Source: an uncultured Bryobacteraceae bacterium
GTDB taxonomy: Bacteria; Acidobacteriota; Terriglobia; Bryobacterales; Bryobacteraceae
NCBI GenBank assembly: GCA_938003835.1
Contig: CALKXJ010000005.1
Location: 155,152-219,151, forward strand
Length of the DNA stretch: 64,000 nt
Direction of reading: 5' to 3'
Position numbers and translations under genes: made by a program. Below the pieces are notes generated by a model. The model was not told where the DNA came from and did no database searches. It saw only the letters and a list, made by a program, of their open reading frames with translations. This document shows, one piece after another, positions 36,201-43,740 of the stretch (position 1 is its first letter; each line of letters opens with the position of its first letter).

Positions 36201-36550
36201 GCGAGCATCCCTACCTGCCCAAAGGCCAGCGCTCTGCCAATCAGTGGTTCAACGTCCGCGCGTTCCGCGAGCTGGCGGCCGGCGAGCTCGGTAACATCAG
36301 CCGCAACCGCCTGATCGGTCCCTCGACGCTGCTGTGGGACTTCTCCACGCTGAAAGATTTCTTTATCCGTGAGGGCCACCGGCTTCAGTTTCGCTTCGAG
36401 GCGTTCAACTTTCCCAATCACCCCGGTTTGGGCAACCCGAACGTCAACTGGGGCAGCCGCACCTCGACGCCGGCGCCGGCCTTCGGCACCATCCGCTCGA
36501 CCGCTTTCAATATGCGGGAACTCCAGTTCGGCCTGAAGTACATCTTCTAG
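33203..36550 (+). CDS. Oar-like TonB-dependent receptor 1 of tandem pair
   Basis: A 1115-residue outer-membrane receptor. Signal peptide MKAIVTAVVFILPLALWAQ, then a carboxypeptidase-like regulatory domain (GEIVGIVTDATGAVVPGASV), a plug-like region with DLPLNGRNFLQLVSLSP, and a beta-barrel ending in QFGLKYIF with a terminal Phe as required for barrel assembly. It is probably an importer of oligomeric or protein-derived nutrients, but the substrate is unknown. A good promoter and AAGGAG precede the gene, and a paralogue follows after 105 bases. Confidence 0.9.
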   Translation: MKAIVTAVVFILPLALWAQTAGEIVGIVTDATGAVVPGASVTVTNQATNAVRTTTTNEAGIYSVPSLVPGVYEVKIEMRGFRTVIRRDIQLEVQQVARINATLEVGDVAESVEVRGGAVLLDTDSATTGTVIEQKRIVDLPLNGRNFLQLVSLSPNVTYGFATPGQVAGRQGGDRGTQNISVSGMRGTWNYYTLDGIANTDVNFNLYIMLPSVDALLEFKVQTGIYPAEFGRAASQVNVSTKPGTNEFHGSAYEFHRNDKLDARQYDFIGTRPAKAPFRWNQYGFVLGGPVWIPKIYDGRNRLFFMSNFEGFRERRTTYGVYTTPTVAMRNGDFSYRTTQLFDPLSRRFLDGRLTAEPFAGNQIPKSRFDPISLKLLEFWPEPNVATTVLRDNYQVRQPRQIDKDQFNLRIDLNESSNSQWFGRYSWTDEIDFAAAMKLNGRVLATRAWQAMLSNTRVLSPTRVNEFRMGYTSFYNSIQRELAGKRNVVDELGIPGLKTPDPTTWGIPRVTALVGVSGFGDDASGPFIVDDRILQFTDSFSWIKGKHSLRFGGEYRWDNYPQKGNEFARGSLEFNGQYTASPATLAGGDSTADLLLGTLSRAEAAIALAEADFVANNFALYIDDTFRATPKLTLQLGLRYELFQPYYDRLENMVNIITPYLIWTSNVPDRSLHPYLLRTGRGDFYEGKLFRYPDIQVARDGRLGKRLMHTDWNNFAPRFGVAYSPSPKWSIRTGFGVFYSAESGNSRFDLNRGMGGRVSRPGNPQIPDIFYRNFLTAATIPWVLPPRPFLWGVKPNVVTSYSMQYLFNIQRELTRDMSLEVGYSGAQHRKLQALQNTNYPVPGVGTYASRAPFPEYNVLQTVHSEGTGNYNALSAKLTRRWSGGLTALISYTWAKALDSASAIRGNYADIFPQDSRCLRCDYGFSAYNTPHRFVTSALWELPFGKGKRWANAGGAINQLLGGWQIGSILTIQSGRPLNTQAGWDAPGTGTFGDWRLHATGEHPYLPKGQRSANQWFNVRAFRELAAGELGNISRNRLIGPSTLLWDFSTLKDFFIREGHRLQFRFEAFNFPNHPGLGNPNVNWGSRTSTPAPAFGTIRSTAFNMRELQFGLKYIF

Positions 36551-36589
36551 CGTCAGGCCGACAATCGCAGCCGGCGAACCGCCAGCCGA

Positions 36590-36618
36590 TTGCGGGATTC
36601 GCGGCGGCGAGATATCAT
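36590..36618 (+). promoter_or_regulatory. Weak promoter of the second tandem receptor
   Basis: TTGCGG (36590-36595), a 17-base spacer and TATCAT (36613-36618). The -10 is good and the -35 poor. It would let the second receptor be transcribed separately. Confidence 0.4.
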
Positions 36619-36655
36619 TCTCTGGACCGAGACTGACCCTGGGGAGGGGAAGGCG

Positions 36656-39600
36656 ATGGGCAGGCTCCGATTCCTCCTGCCGCTGACGGCGGCGGTCGCC
36701 CTCAGCGGCCAAACTGTATCGACCGAGATCCTCGGCCTGGTGACCGACCCGACCGGCGCGGTGATCCCGAACGCGGAAATCACCGCCCGTCGCGTCGCCA
36801 CGGGTGACCTGCGGGTCACTCGAACCAACGAGACCGGCAACTATGTCTTCCCGCTGCTTGACGTCGGCGAGTACGAGCTCACGGCCTCTTCGCCCGGCTT
36901 CCGGACGGAGGTCCGCCGCGGCATCGTGCTGCAACTCAACCAGAAGGCGCGAATCGATTTTCAACTGCAAGTTGGCGAACAGGCGGAAACCGTCGAAGTC
37001 CGCGGCGGGGCGCCGCTGCTGGCCACCGAGGACGCCACGCTCGGCTCCGTGATCGAAGAGAAGCGGATCACCGAGCTGCCGTTGAACGGCCGGAACTTCG
37101 GCCAGCTCGCCACGCTGATGCCGGGCGTCGTCTATGGCACCAGCCGGATGGGCATCGACGGCCAGCAGACCATCGGCACGCGCGCCATGCCCGGCCAGAT
37201 CGTGGGGCTGGCGGCCAACGGCCAGCGCGACATCAGTCAGGAGATTACGCTCGACGGCGTGGTGGCGACCGACGGCTTCAAAGCCGCCATGTTGTTTGTG
37301 CCTTCCATCGAAGCCGTGCAGGAGTTCAAGATCCAGAGCGCCGTCTACACCGCCGAGTATGGGATGAACTCCGGCGCTCACGCCAACGTCGTCATCAAGA
37401 GCGGAACGAATCAATTCCACGGCACTCTGTTCGAGTTCCTCCGCAACGATCTGTTCGACGCACGGGGCTTCTTTCTCGCCCCCGGAGCGCAGAAGAACAA
37501 GCTGCGCCGCAACCAGTTCGGCGGCGTAGCCTCCGGGCCGATCCGGCGCGACCAGACGTTCTGGCTCGCCAACTATGAGGGCCGACGCGAAGAGCGCGGT
37601 ACGCCGGCGCGGCAGGCCGTGCCGACGCTGGCCATGCGCGGCGGGGATTTCTCCGAGCTGCTCATCCCGCGCAACCGCTGGTATCCGACCGACACGAACC
37701 CCGCTCAGACCCGCGCCATCCGCTATCCGGGCAGCGACGCGCCTTTCCCCGGCAACATCATTCCGAAGAGCCTGCTCCATCCGGTCTCGCTGAATCTGCT
37801 GACCTACAAGAAGACCAGCCCGTTCCCCGAAGGCGGCTTCCTCGCGCCACCCAACTTCGACGAGCAGGCGCGCGCGGCGAACAGCCCGCTCAATCGAGTC
37901 GGGACGAACAATCAGACGCTCAACTCCGACCAGTACCTCACCCGCATCGACCATCGCTTCGGAGATTTCGACCGGATCTTCGGCCGTTATGTGATCGTCG
38001 AGTCGCTCTGGGTGAACGACCCGCTGGCGCGGGTGACAAAGTTCACCTCGGACTTCCGCGCGCAGAATATCGGCCTCGGCTATTCGAAGATCATCGGCCC
38101 GGCCGTCGTCAACGACCTGCGGTTCGGCTGGAATCGGATCCGGGCCAATCAGCTCGCCATCCAGACCAATACCGACTTCACGCACCGGGACCTCGGTCTG
38201 GACTTCCGCGTCACCGGCGACGGCAACCGCACTCTGACCAAGCGCGAGGAAGGGTTGCCCACGATCGATATCGCCGGTTACACCGGCATCGGCTCGGGTA
38301 ACGTCACCTTCAACATGAATCAGACTTACGAAATCGCCGACACGGTGAGCATCAACCGCGGCCGGCACAACTTCCGCTTCGGCGGGCAGTGGCGCGGGAG
38401 TCCCGTGGACAACGAAGCGAGTAACCTGCCCCGGGGGCGGTTGCAGTTCACTCGCGACATCGTCGGTCTGCCCGACGCCTTCGCCGCCTTCATGTTGGGC
38501 TTTCCGCTCAGCGCCAACTCCGCCGAAGGTGCCCCCCTGGCGCAGGTGCGGCAGCAGAAGTTCGGCCTCTTCGTCCTCGATGACTTCAAGGCGACGCCGC
38601 GGCTGACGATCAACCTCGGCGTGCGTTACGACTTCTACGGCGTCGTCACCGAACCGGGCGGCCGCATCCGGAACCTTTCCTTCGCCGAGGGCGAAGCGCG
38701 CGCCATCGACGGCAGGTTCGTCCCGATGCTGGTCCCCGACCCGTACGTCAAGAAAGCTCTCTATGACATCAACAAGCTCCAGTTCATGCCGCGCCTGAGC
38801 ATCGCCTACCGCTTCGCCAACAACGCGGTGCTGCGCCTGGGCGCCGGCCAGTATTACAGCCCCCAGCAAACGAACAACTTCAACATCCTCGGGCTGAACC
38901 CGCCCTTCTCCGGTTCGACGGTCTTTCAGAACGACCGCAACCGGCCGACGGCCACAATCGCGAACCCCTTCGCGGGCACCCCGGTCGCCGCCGGTCCCCA
39001 GGCCATCGTCATGCTCGGCAATCTCCAGGCCGACCGGGGCGGGCGCTCCCTCTATCTCAATAACGACGTTTGGCAGTGGACGGCGGAGCTCCAGCGGTCT
39101 TTCGGACAGAGTTGGGTGAGCGCGATCACTTATGTCGGCAGCGCCGGCTCGAACCTGGACATGACGGTCTCGAACTGGAACAACCCCGACCCCGGCCTGG
39201 GCGCCATCCAGAGCCGCCGGCCGATTCAGTATTACGTCGATTCGCGCGAACCCAACAAGCTGCTCGCATTGGGCACAGTCCGCCGCCTGGAGACCTGGAC
39301 CAGCTCCAACTACAACGCCCTCCAGGCGCGCATCGAGAAACGCTATTCCGGTGGACTGACCTTCGTCGGCGCCTTCAACTACCAGCGTTCGCATTCGATC
39401 GGCTACAGCGTCAACGAGAGCGGCCCCTACGGCAGCAACTACACGCAAGACCCCAGGAACCGGAAGGCCGACTACGGCCGCTCGCAGATCGACCAGCGTT
39501 TTCGGTTCGTCTTCAGCCACGTCTGGGAGATTCCCTGGTTGCGCAATGCCCGGGGCGTCAAGGGAGTTCTCTTGGGAGGCTGGGCGGTCAACGGCATCAT

Positions 39601-40063
39601 CCAGCTCGCTTCCGGTCTGCCGGTCACGGTGGGGCAGACCGGCGACTCGCACAACACGGGCACCGCCAGCGTGCCCCGGCCGCACGTCGTCTCCGGCGAA
39701 AAGGTGGTGCGGGCGATGCCGGGCCGAACGATCGACCGCTGGTTCAACACCGCGGCCTTCGTGCGTTCCAAGTGCGAGGGGTGCCCTGGCGAAGGCATTT
39801 ATCTGGGGCCGAAGGGTTACGGGAACGCGGGCGTCTCGCTGTTCGACTCGCCGGCCCACAAGACCTGGGATTTCGCTCTGTTCAAGGAGTTCGTCATCCG
39901 GGAAGGCCACAAGCTCCAATTCCGATACGAGGCGTTCAATTTCCTGAACACGCCGCAGTTCAATGCACCCGATCGCATGCTGGGCAGCGCCACCTTCGGC
40001 CGCATCAGCTCGACCGTCATCAACAACCGCGAGATGCAGTTCGGCCTCAAGTACCATTTTTAG
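36656..40063 (+). CDS. Oar-like TonB-dependent receptor 2 of tandem pair
   Basis: A 1135-residue paralogue of the upstream receptor. The ATG at 36656 follows GGGGAGGGGAAGG and gives a signal peptide (MGRLRFLLPLTAAVALSGQ). The regulatory domain (STEILGLVTDPTGAVIPNAE), plug with ELPLNGRNFGQLATLMPG, and barrel ending QFGLKYHF are intact. Although similar in layout and C-terminus (HKLQFRYEAFNFLNTPQF), it differs enough from its neighbour to suggest a different substrate. Confidence 0.9.
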   Translation: MGRLRFLLPLTAAVALSGQTVSTEILGLVTDPTGAVIPNAEITARRVATGDLRVTRTNETGNYVFPLLDVGEYELTASSPGFRTEVRRGIVLQLNQKARIDFQLQVGEQAETVEVRGGAPLLATEDATLGSVIEEKRITELPLNGRNFGQLATLMPGVVYGTSRMGIDGQQTIGTRAMPGQIVGLAANGQRDISQEITLDGVVATDGFKAAMLFVPSIEAVQEFKIQSAVYTAEYGMNSGAHANVVIKSGTNQFHGTLFEFLRNDLFDARGFFLAPGAQKNKLRRNQFGGVASGPIRRDQTFWLANYEGRREERGTPARQAVPTLAMRGGDFSELLIPRNRWYPTDTNPAQTRAIRYPGSDAPFPGNIIPKSLLHPVSLNLLTYKKTSPFPEGGFLAPPNFDEQARAANSPLNRVGTNNQTLNSDQYLTRIDHRFGDFDRIFGRYVIVESLWVNDPLARVTKFTSDFRAQNIGLGYSKIIGPAVVNDLRFGWNRIRANQLAIQTNTDFTHRDLGLDFRVTGDGNRTLTKREEGLPTIDIAGYTGIGSGNVTFNMNQTYEIADTVSINRGRHNFRFGGQWRGSPVDNEASNLPRGRLQFTRDIVGLPDAFAAFMLGFPLSANSAEGAPLAQVRQQKFGLFVLDDFKATPRLTINLGVRYDFYGVVTEPGGRIRNLSFAEGEARAIDGRFVPMLVPDPYVKKALYDINKLQFMPRLSIAYRFANNAVLRLGAGQYYSPQQTNNFNILGLNPPFSGSTVFQNDRNRPTATIANPFAGTPVAAGPQAIVMLGNLQADRGGRSLYLNNDVWQWTAELQRSFGQSWVSAITYVGSAGSNLDMTVSNWNNPDPGLGAIQSRRPIQYYVDSREPNKLLALGTVRRLETWTSSNYNALQARIEKRYSGGLTFVGAFNYQRSHSIGYSVNESGPYGSNYTQDPRNRKADYGRSQIDQRFRFVFSHVWEIPWLRNARGVKGVLLGGWAVNGIIQLASGLPVTVGQTGDSHNTGTASVPRPHVVSGEKVVRAMPGRTIDRWFNTAAFVRSKCEGCPGEGIYLGPKGYGNAGVSLFDSPAHKTWDFALFKEFVIREGHKLQFRYEAFNFLNTPQFNAPDRMLGSATFGRISSTVINNREMQFGLKYHF

Positions 40064-40143
40064 GCCCGCTCCAACCCACGCCGCCTCGTGCTGCGAAGGC
40101 GACCGATGCCAGGCGCCCTTGCAGAGAGGGGAAAATTTTTCCA

Positions 40144-40172
40144 TTGACAGCCGGGCGGCTTGGATTTAAACT
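40144..40172 (+). promoter_or_regulatory. Sigma70 promoter of the unknown four-gene operon
   Basis: TTGACA (40144-40149), a 17-base spacer and TAAACT (40167-40172). The consensus -35 and AT-rich -10 make it one of the best promoters in the window. It would give a leader of about 86 bases. Confidence 0.7.
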
Positions 40173-40264
40173 GTGCCTAACCCGTCAAGCTGAAACTCTC
40201 GCCTGCCCTGGATCACAGCCTGACGCGATTGAGACGGCAAGAAAGAAAGAAGAAGGAGGAGCCC

Positions 40265-40939
40265 GTGCAAAAACAAGGAGGAGCCGGCGCTTCGCCGGAG
40301 TTTGCCAGACTGTTAGAAGAGTACTGCCTGACGTTGGAGGACGCCGAGCAGGCGGAGCTGGTCGTGCCTTGCCGCTCCGTCGTGACGCTTTCGGCATCGC
40401 CGCGGCACCCCAGCTACCGGCGGCCGAAGCTTCTGCAAACCACCGACCTCGATGTCTTGAAGCGCTGGATCGGCGTTCCCGACGCGATGGTCAAAGGCCG
40501 ATGCCTGCTCGATCGCGAGCAACGTGCGGCGCTCACGGAAGCCCAGCGGCTCGTCGCTGGGCAAGCCGCCCGGGAACCGCAGAAAGGGGCGCCGACCACG
40601 GTGGCTCGGAGGGACGCCTTGCGGGCCCATGCCCATGCCTACCTTTACGGTGACTCGTCCCTGGTGGCGAAGGCCAAGGCCCAGATAGAAAACCACATCG
40701 GCCTCGCTGCGATTGGCGTTTGGGTGTTCCCCAAGGTAAAAGTCAGCTCCGGTTCGGTCCTGTTTTTCGGTCCCGGTGCCAATGTGTTGGTGGCCTCGGA
40801 GCTGGAGATCGAAGAGGGCGGCCAAATCGTCAGCATGGGTCCGCTTACAGTTCGCGTCGTGACTTTGAAAAAGACCGCCCCAGTGCTCACCCATGTGCCG
40901 CTGGGGCTGGATCAGGCGCTGAAGCTGCTGCGGGCCTAG
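40265..40939 (+). CDS. Unknown protein with short beta-solenoid-like C-terminus
   Basis: A 224-residue protein not recognised. The GTG at 40265 after AAGGAGGAG is preferred; the frame is open from 40229. Residues 1-130 are mixed, charged and probably helical. The last 80 residues (VFPKVKVSSGSVLFFGPGAN, VLVASELEIEEGGQIVSMGP) show short beta strands with Gly turns, like one or two rungs of a beta-helix. No signal peptide or membrane helix is seen. It opens a compact operon with a Gly-rich protein, so it may be a partner or homologue of that protein's solenoid part. Confidence 0.6.
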   Translation: MQKQGGAGASPEFARLLEEYCLTLEDAEQAELVVPCRSVVTLSASPRHPSYRRPKLLQTTDLDVLKRWIGVPDAMVKGRCLLDREQRAALTEAQRLVAGQAAREPQKGAPTTVARRDALRAHAHAYLYGDSSLVAKAKAQIENHIGLAAIGVWVFPKVKVSSGSVLFFGPGANVLVASELEIEEGGQIVSMGPLTVRVVTLKKTAPVLTHVPLGLDQALKLLRA

Positions 40940-40975
40940 AGCGCTCCGGCAGAGTTACCGAAGGAGGAGAGGACA

Positions 40976-41641
40976 ATGGCTGATTTCACGATGATTTCTG
41001 CGAGCGGCGCGAAAGGGCCGGACGGCCCGGCAGGCCCTTCGGGCGGCGCCGGGGCGCAGGGTGTCAACGCCGAGTGCCACTGGGACGGCGACGACCCGGC
41101 CACCGGCGGCGGTCCGGGTTTCACTGGCGGCGCGGGCGCCAACGGCGGCAACGGCGGAGATGCCCCTCCGCCCTACGACCTGGTCATTCGGCTCCAGGAT
41201 TTAATCGGCACGATTCGGGCCAAGAACCTGGGAGGCAAAGGCGGTGACGGCGGTCGGGGCGGTGATGGCGGCGCCGGTGGGCCGGGTGGCGACGGCGGCA
41301 ACGGCAGTGGCTGCGAGCCGTCGGAAAACGGTGGCCGAGGCGGCGACGGCGGCCGCGCCGGCAACGGCGGCAACGGCGGCCGCGGGGCCAACGGCGGCGA
41401 CATCTACCTGCTCTACAGAGGCTCGATCGCCAACGGCGAGTTCGACGGAGAGTCCGAACTCGGAGCAGGCGGTGCGGCTGGCGCCCCCGGCAATCCCGGT
41501 TCCGGGGGCCTCGGCGGGAAGCGCGGCGGCGATGGCCCGCGGGCCGCGCAGGGCAACCCCGGCGCCCCCGGCTTACCAGGCTTGCCCGGTGCCCCCGGCC
41601 ACCCCGGCGAGGTGCTGGTGCAGCCCGACCCGGGCGCGTGA
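40976..41641 (+). CDS. Glycine-rich, collagen-like repeat protein
   Basis: A 221-residue protein not assignable to a named family. Layout: Gly/Pro-rich N-terminus (GAKGPDGPAGPSGGAGAQG), a non-repetitive beta segment (PPYDLVIRLQDLIGTIRAKN), a block of GGx triplets (GGKGGDGGRGGDGGAGGPGG), a second strand segment (GGDIYLLYRGSIANGEF), and a collagen-type Gly-x-y tail (GNPGAPGLPGLPGAPGHPGE). Only two cysteines occur. There is no signal peptide. GGAGGAGAGG serves as ribosome site, and the stop overlaps the next GTG. It may be the structural or modified product of the operon (inference). Confidence 0.75.
   Translation: MADFTMISASGAKGPDGPAGPSGGAGAQGVNAECHWDGDDPATGGGPGFTGGAGANGGNGGDAPPPYDLVIRLQDLIGTIRAKNLGGKGGDGGRGGDGGAGGPGGDGGNGSGCEPSENGGRGGDGGRAGNGGNGGRGANGGDIYLLYRGSIANGEFDGESELGAGGAAGAPGNPGSGGLGGKRGGDGPRAAQGNPGAPGLPGLPGAPGHPGEVLVQPDPGA
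41229..41400 (+). repeat. GGx-encoding short-period repeat in the collagen-like gene
   Basis: Two runs of 9-base-periodic GGN-GGN-NNN codons encode GGxGGx tracts, interrupted by the segment NGSGCEPSENGG. The repeats are within a single open frame and vary in codon use, so they are an old protein repeat and not a recent tandem expansion. Confidence 0.7.
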
Positions 41642-42642
41642 AGCCCCTGGTGGACTGGTGGCCGGCGCTTCCCGAGGCTGCCGCAGCTCTGGCCGGCTGC
41701 ACTCCCGCCGAGGTCGCCGAGCTACTTCGGATCGGGGATGTCTGCCTGGGCGCTGAAGGCGATCAGCGCCGTAGGGCTTCCTCGCTGAACAACGACGGCA
41801 CCCCTGTCCAGCTCGTGGTCATAACCGGCGCTAGAGAACGTCTCGTGCGCCTGTTGATGGACCCAGCCCACCGCGAGCCCGATCCGGTCTGCCGCTGCGA
41901 GCGGGCTTTGACAGCCGCTGGACGGTTGCTGGCCTCACTCGGCGAGCCCGCCTGGAACGGGGCCTTCCAAGCTGCGCTCCGGGCGGCTCTTCCCAGTAAA
42001 GCGGAGGTCCGTACCTGGCTCGGCGGAGGCGCAATCTGGCTGGCTGCGGACCTTCGAGGGCCTAGTGTGGGAGCATATGTTTCCGCCCGGTGGGGCGCTC
42101 CGGGACAACGCTGGGATCGCGTCCTGGCCTGGCTTGGCGAGCGAGACGCGGCCGCCCCCGCGATACTGAAACATCTGATTCCCATTGCGGAACCGGCCTC
42201 GGTGGGCCTCGAAGCTCGATCCGCGACGAGCCTTCGCCTCAAGGTTTACTTCCGGCTTCGCCGGCCGCAACAACTCAACCGGCTGGGCTTGCCCGGCCTA
42301 GATCACCCGGCGCTTGAGCAGTTCCTACACCTGGTGGTGCGAAACCGCAGCATCAGCTTGAGCGGACTCGTGCTCTCGGTCTCCACCTCCCTTCGATCCG
42401 GAGCGATCTCTTCAAAGATGGACCTCTGCGGGCACTGCCTGCGCTACCGCAACTCGGAATTCGCGGAAATCATCACTGCGCTGAGGCGCACCTTCGCGAT
42501 GTCCGATCCGGCGGTGGGGGCCGTGCTGCGGGCAGGGCAGGCGGAAACGGCGTTCATCGGGTTTTCCCCCTCGCCGGACGGGGCGCACCGCTTGAACTGC
42601 TACCTCAAGGCGCCTTCGAGCGGACCGGAGGAAAGTCGATGA
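41638..42642 (+). CDS. Unknown protein, possible ABBA-type (prenyltransferase-like) fold
   Basis: A 334-residue protein translated from a GTG that overlaps the previous stop (GTGA). The sequence alternates helices with paired strands: SLNNDGTPVQLVVITGA, AIWLAADLRGPSVGAYVSAR, SLRLKVYFRLRRPQQLNRLG, SISLSGLVLSVSTSLRSG and AFIGFSPSPDGAHRLNCYLK. Repeated helix-strand-strand-helix units with Lys-x-Tyr strands and a length near 300-340 recall ABBA aromatic prenyltransferases such as PatF/LynF or CloQ. No diagnostic active-site motif is certain, so this is a weak fold guess. It may modify the adjacent Gly-rich protein or a small molecule. Confidence 0.5.
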   Translation: MKPLVDWWPALPEAAAALAGCTPAEVAELLRIGDVCLGAEGDQRRRASSLNNDGTPVQLVVITGARERLVRLLMDPAHREPDPVCRCERALTAAGRLLASLGEPAWNGAFQAALRAALPSKAEVRTWLGGGAIWLAADLRGPSVGAYVSARWGAPGQRWDRVLAWLGERDAAAPAILKHLIPIAEPASVGLEARSATSLRLKVYFRLRRPQQLNRLGLPGLDHPALEQFLHLVVRNRSISLSGLVLSVSTSLRSGAISSKMDLCGHCLRYRNSEFAEIITALRRTFAMSDPAVGAVLRAGQAETAFIGFSPSPDGAHRLNCYLKAPSSGPEESR

Positions 42643-42896
42643 GCGACGCCGTCCTGCTTTACCGCGGCTCCTGCCGCCAGTGCCGCTGGCTGGCGCGGTT
42701 GGCGGTGATCGTCTCCGCCGGGGCCCTACGGCGGGCGGCGCTCGGCAGTGACGCGGCCCAGCAGCTCTATGAGCACTACCCAGCCACGCGCGGCAAACTC
42801 GCTCTCATCGACGGAGACCGTTACTGGTGCGGGCCTGGCGTGCTTGTCTCCGGCGCGCGCCTGGCCATCATCGGCTTGCTGCGCCGACTTTTTTGA
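42639..42896 (+). CDS. Small DCC-like CxxC protein (DUF393-related)
   Basis: An 85-residue protein whose ATG overlaps the previous stop (ATGA). It begins with LLYRGSCRQCRWLARLAVIV, a CxxC in the position of the DCC (D-x-x-C-x-x-C) thiol-disulfide family, and continues with KLALIDGDRYWCGPGVLVSG, resembling the second half of DUF393. It is shorter than typical members (about 120-130) and lacks the first Asp. A redox or metal role in the operon is possible. The assignment is moderate. Confidence 0.6.
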   Translation: MSDAVLLYRGSCRQCRWLARLAVIVSAGALRRAALGSDAAQQLYEHYPATRGKLALIDGDRYWCGPGVLVSGARLAIIGLLRRLF

Positions 42897-42910
42897 GCTG
42901 CCGGCGGCAC

Positions 42911-43585
42911 TCAGCCGAGCCGCCCGATGGCGATCAGGTGCACCATGAAAGCACCGTCGTGCTCCACCTCCAGGCGTTCAAACCCCGCTTGAAAGGGCGC
43001 GATGAAGAATTCGAGCGGCGGACTCATCATCTGGTGCCGCCCGCCGGAGTCCAGATAGCCCCAGCGGACGAAGTCCGGGGTGCGCGCCCATACGCGAAAG
43101 CCCGTCGCCCTGGCATAGCCGGAGGCGTTGAACGCCGCGACGTCGCCCGGGAGCAGCACCTCCAGGTAGCAGGCGCCGCCGGGGCGCGTCCACGCGATCA
43201 TGTTCTCGAGCAGCTTTCCGATCCGGGCCTGGTCGTCCAGGTAGCAGTAGCCTGCCCAGAAGTGCGTCACTAGGTCGAAGCACGCCGGCGCCAAGACGCT
43301 TCGCGCCATGTCGGCACAGACGAACGAGGCCTGCGGATTGGCCGCGCGGGCACTGTGCAACTGCGCCAGGCTCGCATCGAGTCCCACCTGCGTGATGCGC
43401 TCGCAAAACTGTGCAAAGTGCCAGGCAGGCCCGCAAGCCACGTCCAGCCACCGCGGCGGCTGAACACCGGGGGCCAGTTGCCCGAGGATGCGTCGGAGAT
43501 TCCTGACGTTGCGCTCGTGCTTTCGCCGCCAGGGGGCGATGTAAAGCCGGGCATATTCGGCGGCGTAGCGAGCGTCGTAGATCAA
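42911..43585 (-). CDS. Class I SAM-dependent methyltransferase
   Basis: A 224-residue methyltransferase. Motif I is WLDVACGPAWHFAQF, with FVCADMARS and VTHFWAGYCYLDD as the later Rossmann strands. The TTG start at 43585 follows AGGGAG at normal distance. It is convergent with the unknown four-gene operon and divergent from the DegT operon. The substrate is unknown. Confidence 0.8.
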   Translation of the reverse strand: MIYDARYAAEYARLYIAPWRRKHERNVRNLRRILGQLAPGVQPPRWLDVACGPAWHFAQFCERITQVGLDASLAQLHSARAANPQASFVCADMARSVLAPACFDLVTHFWAGYCYLDDQARIGKLLENMIAWTRPGGACYLEVLLPGDVAAFNASGYARATGFRVWARTPDFVRWGYLDSGGRHQMMSPPLEFFIAPFQAGFERLEVEHDGAFMVHLIAIGRLG

Positions 43586-43638
43586 GCGTTTCTCCCTTGC
43601 CGGGCCCGGCGCCAGGCGTCGCGAAAGGCGATACCGGT

Positions 43639-43644
43639 ATTATA
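43639..43644 (-). promoter_or_regulatory. -10 element for the methyltransferase gene
   Basis: A perfect TATAAT on the minus strand, about 54 bases upstream of the TTG start. No good -35 box is spaced correctly. It lies only about 20 bases from the divergent promoter at 43665-43693. Confidence 0.4.
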
Positions 43645-43664
43645 GGCTGCGGTGGTCCTTATCA

Positions 43665-43693
43665 TTGACACCGCCCGCTGGCCACTGTATAGT
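43665..43693 (+). promoter_or_regulatory. Sigma70 promoter of the DegT/SMP-30/UxuA operon
   Basis: TTGACA (43665-43670), a 17-base spacer and TATAGT (43688-43693) form a near-consensus promoter. Initiation near 43700 gives a leader of about 41 bases containing GGAGGG before the ATG. Confidence 0.78.
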
Positions 43694-43740
43694 TGCCCAG
43701 TGATGTCATCGCCAAAGTTGGGTGGCGGAGGGACTGATCG

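Noticed and set aside
33953..40144. 2063-residue open frame on the minus strand
   Set aside because: It is exactly antisense to the two tandem receptors; its translation lacks domains and is rich in Arg/Ala/Gly, as expected from high-GC codon shadows.
41229..41400. Possible CRISPR or minisatellite
   Set aside because: The 9-base period encodes GGx triplets within one open frame and has no spacers of constant length.
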